From JBIQLO01 sp044464175 (GTDB lineage: Bacteria > Planctomycetota > Phycisphaerae > Tepidisphaerales > Tepidisphaeraceae), in contig JBIQLO010000027.1 of assembly GCA_044464175.1 (NCBI GenBank), forward strand, positions 1 through 28,286: DNA of 28,286 nucleotides, in the 5' to 3' direction. Under the pieces are notes generated by a model. The model was not told where the DNA came from, did no database searches, and saw only the letters and a program-made list of their open reading frames with translations. Each line of letters begins with the position of its first letter. The stretch's first letter is position 1. A program made the position numbers and the translations under genes. Below are positions 1-6,356 of the stretch, in pieces.

Positions 1-173
1 TTGCGCACGGTCAGAAAATGAACCCCCAGCTCCTCCCCCAGCCGCTTCAAACTCGGCAGCCGGTCCCCCGGCCGATATTTCCCCCGCAGAATATCCCGCT
101 CCAGCGCCTCCACCACCCGCTCATAAGGCAGCGCCTGAGCCAGCACCGTCGAATTGGAAGAAGCAGAGGACAT
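1..173 (-). CDS. GntR-family transcriptional regulator, N-terminal part (runs off the window)
   Basis: Reading the minus strand from the ATG at 173 gives about 57 residues before the window edge. They match the winged-helix N-terminus of GntR regulators: a YERVVEALERDI helix, then GKYRPGDRLPS, a helix with KRLGEELGV, and the start of the recognition helix (HFLTVR). The PGDRLPS turn and the terminal TVR are the family signature. GntR proteins are usually ligand-responsive repressors; the effector domain lies outside the window, so subfamily and ligand cannot be told. A GGAG lies 9-10 nt before the ATG, and two TATAAT boxes lie upstream. The family call is confident, the role is not. Confidence 0.85.
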   Translation of the reverse strand, partial: MSSASSNSTVLAQALPYERVVEALERDILRGKYRPGDRLPSLKRLGEELGVHFLTVR

Positions 174-191
174 TCAGACCAACTCCAAACT

Positions 192-230
192 ATTATAAAA
201 GCATTATAACGCCCCCGCCCCAGAGTGCAA
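192..230 (-). promoter_or_regulatory. Promoter of the GntR gene with two TATAAT boxes
   Basis: On the minus strand TTGCAC (230-225) is followed after 16 bp by a perfect TATAAT (208-203). A second perfect TATAAT lies at 197-192, 11 bp (one helical turn) further on. Both sit within an AT-rich island in very GC-rich surroundings. The repeated ATTATAA word could also be an autoregulatory operator; that part is inference. Confidence 0.55.
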
Positions 231-427
231 CCAAAATCCCCGCTGCATCTCCAAGCCTGAATCCCATTTGGGTGCCCCGACGTCAGCCTACCCGCTGACT
301 CGCGCCCAAAGCGGCTTCCCATGCTGATCTGTAGGCGCTCTTAGCTGACCCCGCGCTGCACCCTTTTGCGCCAAAACGCGCAGCGCAAAAACAGGCAAAA
401 AACTTCGTGAAAAAAAGAATTATCGCC

Positions 428-494
428 CCTGGCGCTCTCCAAATCGCGATTTGCAAAATCGCGCTGCGCCTTTCATCGCCAAATCGCGCAGCGC
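428..494. repeat. Palindrome plus hairpin, first copy of a duplicated intergenic word
   Basis: The word CCTGGCGCTCTCC followed by AAATCGCGATTT at 428-452 recurs imperfectly at 672-697 as CCTGGCGCTCCAG followed by AATCGCCGATTT. The first copy contains a perfect 12-bp palindrome. It is followed by GCGCTGCGC (461-469), which pairs perfectly with GCGCAGCGC (486-494) across a 16-nt loop. Confidence 0.55.
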
Positions 495-816
495 CCCCCG
501 TAAGGGTAGAGGAGCCAAAAACAATGACCCGCTTCCGCCGTCCGTCCTTCCCGATCCCCTCCCCCGCGCCAAGGGCTACCCCCGCGCCCAGCCCCCAAGC
601 CCAAAAACCACCCCTCCGCTTTCTGCCTTCACCTCAACCAACGAACCCAAACGAACCAAGCCCAAATCCGCCCTGGCGCTCCAGAATCGCCGATTTCCCG
701 AGGCCAACCCAATGCGCGTATTTCCCAACGAACCCACCCTCCCCCGAAATCCCGAATCCCGGAACCCGAGTCCTCCCCCCATTTTCCTTTTTCTTTTTTC
801 CATTTACCATCCCCTT

Positions 817-2028
817 ATGCCTGACCTCCACCTGCTCTCCCCCGACGGCTTCCAGGCCGGCGCCGCCGCCGCCCGCATCCGCATCCGCAACGCCGACGAT
901 GTGGGCCTCCTCATCGCCGACAAGCCCGCCGCCGCCGCCGCCGTCTTCACCACCAACACCGTCGCCGCCGCCCCCATCCTGGTCGGCCGACGCCACATTG
1001 CCGCCGGAAAACTCCGCGGCGTCGTCGTCAATGCCGGCATCGCCAACGCCTGCACCGGGCCCCAGGGCGAAAAAGACGCCCTGGCCATGTGCCGGCTGGC
1101 CGCCGACGAAATCGGCTGTTCTCCCGAGCAGTTCCTCCCAAGCTCCACCGGCATCATCGGCCACATGCTCCCCATGGACCGCATGGCCCAGGGCATCCGC
1201 GCCGCCGCCCAGAACCTGGGCCGCTCCGCCGAGCACGCCCAAAGATTCGCCGACGCCATCCTCACCACCGACACCCGCCGCAAAACCGCCGCCCTGCGCG
1301 TCAAAATCGGCAAACAACCCATCACCCTCGCCGGCGTCTGCAAGGGCAGCGGCATGATCGGCCCGCGCATGGCCTTGCTGCCCCCACACGCCACCATGCT
1401 CGCCTACCTCACCACCGACGCCGCCCTCCCGGCCGCCCAACTGGGCAAAATGCTCCAAACCGCCGCCGACGACACCTTCAACGCCGTCACCGTGGACGAT
1501 CACACCTCCACCAACGACACCGCTTGTCTGCTGGCCTCCGGAGCCGCCGGCCGCCTTACGTCCCCGGCCGGGCGAAAAAAATTCGCCGACGCCCTCAAGG
1601 ACCTGTGCCAACAGCTCGCTTACCAGATCGCCGCCGACGGCGAAGGCGCCACCAAAGTCGTCAAGATCACGGTCCGCCAGGCCAGGTCCCTGGCCGATGC
1701 CAAGACCATGGCCCGCGCCATCGCCAATTCACCCCTGGTCAAGTGCGCCATGAACGGCAACGATCCCAATTGGGGCCGCATCGTCTCGGCCGCCGGCATG
1801 TGCGGCGCAACCTTCGACCCCGACCGCGCCACCCTCAAGCTCCAGGGCGCCACCGTCTTTCGCAACGGCCGCCCCGCCCCCTTCGACGCCTCCAAGGTGA
1901 GCCAGTCCCTGGCCGCCCCCGAAGTCCAGGTCGAACTCACCTGCCGCCTGGGCCAATCCGACGCCACCTGCTGGACCTGCGACCTTTCCAAGGAATACGT
2001 CACCATCAACGCCGAATACCATACCTGA
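817..2028 (+). CDS. argJ: Bifunctional glutamate N-acetyltransferase / amino-acid acetyltransferase ArgJ
   Basis: ArgJ moves the acetyl group from N-acetylornithine to glutamate in the cyclic arginine pathway, and often also makes acetylglutamate from acetyl-CoA. The product has 403 residues, normal for the family. It shows the early VVVNAGIANACTG segment (about 69-81), STGIIG (about 110-115), KGSGMIGPRM (176-185), the self-cleavage site before Thr193 in HATML, GNDPNWGRIVSAAG in the C-terminal half, and the usual end YVTINAEY. Cleavage before that Thr normally gives two chains, with the Thr as nucleophile. The ATG at 817 was chosen because the longer open frame upstream is low-complexity; homology begins at MPDLHLLSP. 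No Shine-Dalgarno (SD) sequence is visible. Oddity: Lys176 and Thr193 are 17 residues apart, against 11 in the usual KGSGMIxPNMAT pattern, so six residues are inserted next to the catalytic Thr. Confidence 0.95.
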   Translation: MPDLHLLSPDGFQAGAAAARIRIRNADDVGLLIADKPAAAAAVFTTNTVAAAPILVGRRHIAAGKLRGVVVNAGIANACTGPQGEKDALAMCRLAADEIGCSPEQFLPSSTGIIGHMLPMDRMAQGIRAAAQNLGRSAEHAQRFADAILTTDTRRKTAALRVKIGKQPITLAGVCKGSGMIGPRMALLPPHATMLAYLTTDAALPAAQLGKMLQTAADDTFNAVTVDDHTSTNDTACLLASGAAGRLTSPAGRKKFADALKDLCQQLAYQIAADGEGATKVVKITVRQARSLADAKTMARAIANSPLVKCAMNGNDPNWGRIVSAAGMCGATFDPDRATLKLQGATVFRNGRPAPFDASKVSQSLAAPEVQVELTCRLGQSDATCWTCDLSKEYVTINAEYHT

Positions 2029-2074
2029 CCATGATTCGGACAACCGGCCACTGAAACCCGGCCACTCATTCCTC

Positions 2075-2103
2075 TTGTCCGCCACCCGTCCGCCGCGTAT
2101 ATT
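2075..2103 (+). promoter_or_regulatory. Sigma70-type promoter for the HTH-membrane protein
   Basis: TTGTCC (2075-2080), an exact 17-bp spacer, then TATATT (2098-2103). These match 4 of 6 and 5 of 6 consensus positions. Transcription would start near 2110, just before the inverted repeat at 2113-2132. Confidence 0.55.
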
Positions 2104-2112
2104 GGCCGCGCA

Positions 2113-2132
2113 TTCAGGCATGGAGGCCTGAA
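2113..2132 (+). promoter_or_regulatory. Inverted repeat in the leader of the HTH-membrane gene
   Basis: TTCAGGC (2113-2119) pairs perfectly with GCCTGAA (2126-2132) around ATGGAG. It lies at or just after the predicted transcription start, a position suited to an operator or a 5' stabilising hairpin. Since the gene product has its own DNA-binding domain, autoregulation is a reasonable guess. Confidence 0.4.
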
Positions 2133-2169
2133 CAACGCAACTCACCCGCCACAGGCAAGGAGGCCTCTC

Positions 2170-2889
2170 ATGGCAACCGTTTGGCAGACAATGGAAGAAG
2201 CCGCCCTGACGCTGGGCGTCTCCTCGCGCACCCTTCATCGCCGCATCACCCGGGGCGAAGTCGAAACCCGCCTGAACAACGGGCGGCGCGAAGTCCTGGT
2301 CGATGTCCCGGCCCCCGCCCAGGAGCCGGCCCAGGCGGCCCAGTCCCCGGCCGATCCCCAGCCGGAGGCGACCCCGCATAGCGTCCCGGCCGACGCCCCC
2401 GCCCTCTTGGCCCTGCACGAAGACCGCATCCGCCGCACCGACCTGGCCATCGCCGCCTACCAGCAGTCCGTCACCGTCGCCGCCATGGAAGCCCGCCGCT
2501 GGCGCACCGGCGCGCGTTTCGCCTGGAGCATCGCCGGCACCGCCGTCGTCGCCCTCTTCCTGACCGTCGTCTGGTCCACCCACCGCCTGACCGCCGCATT
2601 CGCCCAGGTGGAGAACCTCTCCGGCCGGGTCCAGTCCCTGTCCACCGAAAGCCAGACCCAGGCCTCGGCCGCCGAACGCTTCCGCCAGCAGGCCGAATCC
2701 GCCCAGATCGACGCCGCCCGCGCCCAGGGCGAGCTGGCCGCCGAACGCCGCCGCGCCGCCGAAGCCGCCAGCCGGCTGGCCGCCGTCCCCACCACGCGCC
2801 CCTCCACCCGCCCGGCCGGCCTGTCCGCCGCCTGGCCGACAGCCCTGATCGACAAACTGGCCGGCATTATGCAAAACCCCTCCCGATAG
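2170..2889 (+). CDS. Predicted membrane protein with N-terminal excisionase/MerR-like HTH and coiled coil
   Basis: The 239-residue product has three parts. Residues 4-45 look like an excisionase-type helix-turn-helix (MEEAALTLGVSSRTLHRRITRGEVETRLNNGRREVLV), with the usual two helices and a short beta hairpin. A Pro/Ala linker follows (about 47-77). A hydrophobic segment at about 117-137 (FAWSIAGTAVVALFLTVVW) should span the membrane. Residues 140-205 are an Ala/Glu/Gln/Arg-rich coiled coil. The start has a good SD (AAGGAGG, 2157-2163). I do not recognise a named family for the whole protein. The HTH may bind DNA while anchored to the membrane, or it may have been co-opted for protein contact. 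The gene stands alone, with its own promoter and a hairpin at its stop codon. Confidence 0.75.
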   Translation: MATVWQTMEEAALTLGVSSRTLHRRITRGEVETRLNNGRREVLVDVPAPAQEPAQAAQSPADPQPEATPHSVPADAPALLALHEDRIRRTDLAIAAYQQSVTVAAMEARRWRTGARFAWSIAGTAVVALFLTVVWSTHRLTAAFAQVENLSGRVQSLSTESQTQASAAERFRQQAESAQIDAARAQGELAAERRRAAEAASRLAAVPTTRPSTRPAGLSAAWPTALIDKLAGIMQNPSR

Positions 2890-2896
2890 GAGGGGT
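2876..2896 (+). terminator. Hairpin overlapping the stop codon of the HTH-membrane gene
   Basis: ACCCCTCC (2876-2883) pairs with GGAGGGGT (2889-2896) around a 5-nt loop, giving an 8-bp stem that contains the TAG stop. There is no T tract, so this may be an mRNA-end stabiliser or a Rho-dependent end rather than a classical intrinsic terminator. Confidence 0.4.
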
Positions 2897-2916
2897 CAGG
2901 CACAGTCACGGGAATG

Positions 2917-2937
2917 GGCGGGGTCGGCGACCCCGCC
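2917..2937. repeat. GC-rich palindromic repeat, GGGGTC/GACCCC type
   Basis: GGCGGGGTC (2917-2925) and GACCCCGCC (2929-2937) form a perfect 9-bp stem with loop GGC, followed by TGCGAG. A close relative lies at 27262-27280, also between gene ends. This points to a dispersed, REP-like family. It sits between the convergent HTH-membrane and DinB genes. Confidence 0.55.
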
Positions 2938-2947
2938 TGCGAGTAGC

Positions 2948-3439
2948 TTAAAACAGAACCGGCTTGCCCAGCTTGCGCCGGATCACCTGAATCTGCCCGA
3001 GATGCATAACGCTGTGCATCGCCTGCATCAGCGCCATGTCGCCTGCGGTATTGGCAAAGCCGTGCCATTTTTCCGGCGTCGGCTGGGCAAGCTGTTCATC
3101 GCTCAACCCTTTGACCCACTGGATCGTCGCCCCGCGAATCCGCTCAAACTGCTCCAGCAGTTCCGCCTTCGTGGGAAACTTCGACGGATCGTCAATCCCC
3201 GCCGTCTCCTTGGTGAACCGCTGGGCGAACCCCTCCGGCAGAGCGGGATGCACCCCCTGGGCAACCACCTCAATCAGGCGCGGCTCGGCCGAGATCACCT
3301 GTCCCAACTGCCAGGCCGCGTGATTGGCCCCGGGACAGGGTCGCACGAACATCTCGGCCTCGCTGAAGTCGGCCAGGTGCTGCTTCACTATCCCCACACT
3401 CCGCTCCAGAATGTCCACGATAAACGGCGCTGCGCCCAT
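2948..3439 (-). CDS. DinB-family (four-helix bundle) putative metalloenzyme
   Basis: The 163-residue protein has the DinB/YfiT-like pattern: N-terminal helix, NHAAWQLGQV around His40, and a C-terminal helix MHSVMHLGQIQVIRR carrying His142 and His146. These three histidines are the usual divalent-metal ligands. Members include thiol S-transferases (bacillithiol, mycothiol) and many uncharacterised proteins; nothing here identifies the substrate. The ATG at 3439 is preferred over the GTG at 3442 because GAGGAG then sits 5 nt upstream. That ATG shares its A with the TGA stop of the kinase-like gene, so the two are probably translationally coupled. It is the last gene of the HMA-FkbM-kinase-DinB operon. 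Confidence 0.85.
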   Translation of the reverse strand: MGAAPFIVDILERSVGIVKQHLADFSEAEMFVRPCPGANHAAWQLGQVISAEPRLIEVVAQGVHPALPEGFAQRFTKETAGIDDPSKFPTKAELLEQFERIRGATIQWVKGLSDEQLAQPTPEKWHGFANTAGDMALMQAMHSVMHLGQIQVIRRKLGKPVLF

Positions 3440-4737
3440 CACGTCTCCTCAAGAAAAATGCCTTCCAGTTGCCCCATTGGCATTGGCTCGCCCCCATTCT
3501 GCGCGATCCGGTCAATCCCTTCCAGTATCTGCCGGGCCGAGGCATAGGGCGGATGCTCCGGGTCCTCCGGCTTGAGGATCGCCTGGGTCAACTGGTTCAG
3601 CGCCTGCGCTGTGGGCGAATCCGGATCGTAGTCCACCAGCCCGGCCAGCTCCGGATTGCCGCATGGCGCGCTGATCTGAACAGCCAGGTAAAACAGGTCC
3701 ACCCCCGGATCGACCTTGTGCCGCGCCTGCTCCAGTGTCCGGCTGGTCACCTCGCCGCTGCTGGTCATCTGGTCGAGCATGCGTTGAATCTGGCTGGTCC
3801 GCATCAACTCCCCGAACAGCGTGGACAGCAGCGGGCTTTGTCCGATGTTCTCCCCGATCCGCACGGCCGACCCGAAATCGACGAACCCCACCCCCTCCCG
3901 CGTGATGACCATGTTGTCCAGCCGCAGGTCCAGGTGCATGATCCGGGCATCCTCATGCAGCACCCGCAACAGGTCCGCGCTCTGACGGGCGAATTCCAGC
4001 TGCGACAGCGGCGCCCCGCCGTTGCGCAGCCAGGTCATCCACAGCCGCCGGACAAAGCCGCGATGATCCTTCTCCATCCGCAGCACGCGCGGCACCTTCC
4101 TGTTGTAGGGCGGAGGCAGGTCGCGCTGAAGAATCTGCAGGATCGCCGCCTCGCGGGTCAGGAAGACGGGGAAAATCTTCTCGGTGAACTTTTTGGCCCG
4201 CTTCTCCAGCACGGCGTCGCTCAGGCTGGACGTCTTGCTGCGCAGGCGGGCCATCACGCGCTGGACCGAGGGGACCTCCTTGAGCACCGCCGGTTCCCCG
4301 CCGGGCCCCTCCTCCAGAACCAGACGTACGTGGTAGCTGAACCGGTCCGTGATTTCCCGCGGCGGCACCAGCAGGATTTTCCGCGCCACCAGATAATGCA
4401 CGCCCGAAAGCGGCCACCACCCCACCCGAGCGCGGGCCGGACCCTGAATCACCTCAAATCCCCGCTGCTCCAGCAGGGGCGCCAGCGCGGCCACCTTGTG
4501 GCGGCGCCTGGCGATGTAGACCAGTTGCCCCCCCCACCGCACTTTCCAGAAGACCTCATCCGGCAGATGCGGCTCATTTTCCACGGCAAAGTAGTAATCG
4601 ACCGGCGCCTCGCCCCCGGCATCGGCAGGCGCGGAACCGATGCGCTGAAACTCCTCCGTCGGGGCCAACGCGGCGGCCGTCACAGCGTCGATCATCCGCC
4701 GGCGGCGCGGGTCGGGATGGGCGGGGATGTTGGCCAT
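3439..4737 (-). CDS. Protein-kinase-fold protein (Ser/Thr- or LPS-kinase-like)
   Basis: The 432-residue protein keeps the kinase core. A likely ATP lysine is Lys153 (AVLKEV), a likely helix-C glutamate is Glu196, the catalytic loop is HLDLRLDN (268-275, Asp270 and Asn275), and the metal-binding DFG is 287-289. The HxDxRxxN loop is closer to Kdo/WaaP-type and RIO-like kinases than to Hanks-type HRDLKPxN kinases. Residues 55-125 precede the kinase domain and hold VRWGGQLVYIARRRH...LLEQRGFEVI, which resembles the last strands of a class I methyltransferase; that is inference only. The ATG at 4737 follows the FkbM stop by 25 nt; Met15 (4695) is an alternative. Neither has a strong SD. Context with an FkbM methyltransferase suggests surface-glycan or lipid modification, unproven. 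Confidence 0.8.
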   Translation of the reverse strand: MANIPAHPDPRRRRMIDAVTAAALAPTEEFQRIGSAPADAGGEAPVDYYFAVENEPHLPDEVFWKVRWGGQLVYIARRRHKVAALAPLLEQRGFEVIQGPARARVGWWPLSGVHYLVARKILLVPPREITDRFSYHVRLVLEEGPGGEPAVLKEVPSVQRVMARLRSKTSSLSDAVLEKRAKKFTEKIFPVFLTREAAILQILQRDLPPPYNRKVPRVLRMEKDHRGFVRRLWMTWLRNGGAPLSQLEFARQSADLLRVLHEDARIMHLDLRLDNMVITREGVGFVDFGSAVRIGENIGQSPLLSTLFGELMRTSQIQRMLDQMTSSGEVTSRTLEQARHKVDPGVDLFYLAVQISAPCGNPELAGLVDYDPDSPTAQALNQLTQAILKPEDPEHPPYASARQILEGIDRIAQNGGEPMPMGQLEGIFLEET

Positions 4738-4746
4738 GGGCGTGGA

Positions 4747-4765
4747 GTGGGCAAAACCCACCCTA
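4747..4765. repeat. GTGGG/CCCAC palindromic repeat covering the FkbM stop codon
   Basis: GTGGG (4747-4751) and CCCAC (4757-4761) form a short hairpin, followed by CCTACC. On the minus strand this reads TAGGGTGGG and supplies the TAG stop of the FkbM gene. The same motif, with a longer 8-bp stem, lies before ispD at 16758-16776. Confidence 0.45.
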
Positions 4766-5872
4766 CCGGGGCAGACAGACCAGGTTCGTGGACGGCTCTC
4801 CCTCCTGATACGCATAGGGGCGCTGCGCACCGCGCAGGAATTCGCCCACCTCGTACAACTCATATCCCCGGCTGCGCAGCCAGGCCAGGTGGTCATCGGG
4901 ATTGACGCCCATCGCGTTGGGCAGGAACTCGGAAAAGAGGATGGGATGATCGCGCTCGAGAATGCGCCCCATGCCGCGCAGCGCAAACGGCTCGTTCCCC
5001 TCGATGTCCATCTTCACCAGCCCGATTCGCGTCTCCGGAGGCACCACCTGGTCGATCGCGACCATCGGCACCTCCATCACCGCACCGGGGAAATCGGCCG
5101 ACTGCTCGACGGGGCGAATAAAGGCCGGGCCCAGATCGGCCGCTTCCGGCAGATAGAGCTTGGCGGTTCCAGGCTGCTGGTGGCAGGCGGCCCGGGTGGG
5201 ATGGACGCTCTGCTCGAACCCGTTTTCGGCGATGTTCTTGAGCAGCAGATCGAAGGTGCCGGGCATCGGCTCGAACGACCAGACCTGGCCGCCCCCCTGC
5301 GCCATGACCATCGTGTAGAGTCCGATATGGGCGCCGGCGTCGATGCAGTTCATACCGGGCCTGAGCAACTGGCGCATCGCCTGCTGGATCTCCGGTTCAT
5401 GGAGGCCCATGGCGATCCGCACGGCCTGGCGGTCGTTGAGGTTGAAGAACAGCCGCATGCCCGGCAGCGCGCGCATCACCACCAGATCGACCCCGGAGAC
5501 CTCGCCCGCACGGGCGCGAAACTCGCCGCTGTCGAGGAATCCCCGGATGAACCGGCTCAAGGGCAATCCGGCGGTCTTTTCCTGATAGGCCTCGACCGAC
5601 TTGAACTCAGGCCAGCGCCCCAGCAACAGCCGGTAAGCATACAATACGTCCAGCAGACCGGCCGGCTCCTCATCCACGCGGTCGGCCAAATTGGCCTGGC
5701 CGATGGCCTGCAACTCCTGACGGCACAAATCCAGCAACCGGGCGCGCCAGTCGGAAGGATCGACCGGATCCGACGGGGGCTGCATTTCGTTGGGATCCTG
5801 CTTCCATGACGGGCCGGCGGTGCTCCCGGCCGACTTTGCCTGTGCGCGGCGTGAAGTGAATCGCTTGATCAT
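4763..5872 (-). CDS. FkbM-family SAM-dependent methyltransferase with N-terminal DUF4214-like domain
   Basis: The 369-residue protein has two domains. Residues 75-119 (LYAYRLLLGRWPE...FIRGFLDSGEFR) match the DUF4214 pattern, common in proteins acting on surface glycans and in S-layer/secretion contexts. Residues 165-300 carry the methyltransferase core: IDAGAHIGLYT (177-187, SAM loop), FEPMPG (200-205) and KMDIEGNE (287-294), all typical of FkbM O-methyltransferases. The substrate is probably a sugar hydroxyl, by family analogy. The start at 5872 (MIKRFTSRR) is the first ATG giving a plausible N-terminus; the SD is weak (GGATGGA). It follows the HMA gene by 40 nt and precedes the kinase-like gene by 25 nt in the same operon. 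Confidence 0.88.
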   Translation of the reverse strand: MIKRFTSRRAQAKSAGSTAGPSWKQDPNEMQPPSDPVDPSDWRARLLDLCRQELQAIGQANLADRVDEEPAGLLDVLYAYRLLLGRWPEFKSVEAYQEKTAGLPLSRFIRGFLDSGEFRARAGEVSGVDLVVMRALPGMRLFFNLNDRQAVRIAMGLHEPEIQQAMRQLLRPGMNCIDAGAHIGLYTMVMAQGGGQVWSFEPMPGTFDLLLKNIAENGFEQSVHPTRAACHQQPGTAKLYLPEAADLGPAFIRPVEQSADFPGAVMEVPMVAIDQVVPPETRIGLVKMDIEGNEPFALRGMGRILERDHPILFSEFLPNAMGVNPDDHLAWLRSRGYELYEVGEFLRGAQRPYAYQEGEPSTNLVCLPR

Positions 5873-5912
5873 GTTCCATCCATCTACCGCCGGCCCCAAG
5901 CGCGGCGTTGCC

Positions 5913-6176
5913 CTACACCGGCTTGCCCTCATCGTTCCGCTGAATGAACCCGGAGGCATGATATCCGGCCTGATCCACAGCCTGCATCAGCCGTGGCACG
6001 CTCACGCGTTGGCGGTCAAACAGCACCGATGCCTGCCCACTGTTGAAATCGACCTCCACCTCATGCACACCCGGGCATTGCTCCAACGCCTTTTGAATGG
6101 CCTGCTCGCATCGGTGGCAATGCATCCCATCAATTCGAATGAGGACCAGGTGGTCATGTCCGACATTCTGAGCCAT
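5913..6176 (-). CDS. Heavy-metal-associated (HMA) domain protein, copper-chaperone-like
   Basis: The 87-residue single-domain protein has the HMA metal site GMHCHRC (17-23, Cys20 and Cys23), followed by AIQKALEQCPGVHEVEVDFNSGQASVLFD and a C-terminal AVDQAGYHASG. This is the beta-alpha-beta-beta-alpha-beta pattern of CopZ/Atx1-type chaperones. The usual Thr/Asn before the first Cys is His here (MHCHRC), and an extra His lies between the cysteines, which may widen the metal set. A GGAG lies 8 nt before the ATG at 6176. It is the first gene of the operon, with no P-type ATPase nearby, so its client is unclear. Confidence 0.88.
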   Translation of the reverse strand: MAQNVGHDHLVLIRIDGMHCHRCEQAIQKALEQCPGVHEVEVDFNSGQASVLFDRQRVSVPRLMQAVDQAGYHASGFIQRNDEGKPV

Positions 6177-6356
6177 AACGCGCTCCGCTGGCGTGTAGCC
6201 TATCCCCTTGCGGCGTCGGCCGCAATTGTTGTTTCCACTTCCAATCACCGGTGGGCGGCGAAAAAGCGGCGAATCGTCCATTGACAGGGTTCCTGGACGG
6301 CCCAAGATGGAGGAGGATCTGGCTTTCGGGCCGATCGTTTTGATCCGGAGTCTGTC

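Larger units (their letters stand above)
174..816. other. 643-bp non-coding stretch with repeated words between divergent GntR and argJ
   Basis: No convincing gene is present. The open frames here are stop-poor by composition and encode only Pro/Ser/Arg-rich low-complexity text. The stretch holds the GntR promoter (192-230), a perfect 12-bp palindrome AAATCGCGATTT (441-452), a 9-bp hairpin (461-469 with 486-494), and two degraded copies of a roughly 25-bp word (428-452 and 672-697). The part near argJ is a pyrimidine-rich run of CCCAAATCCC/CCGAATCCC-type words. It looks like eroded intergenic repeat. Confidence 0.6.

Noticed and set aside
407..1357. Plus-strand frame of 316 residues over the argJ start
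   Set aside because: Pro/Ser/Ala low-complexity in another frame than argJ, with no homology-like motif.
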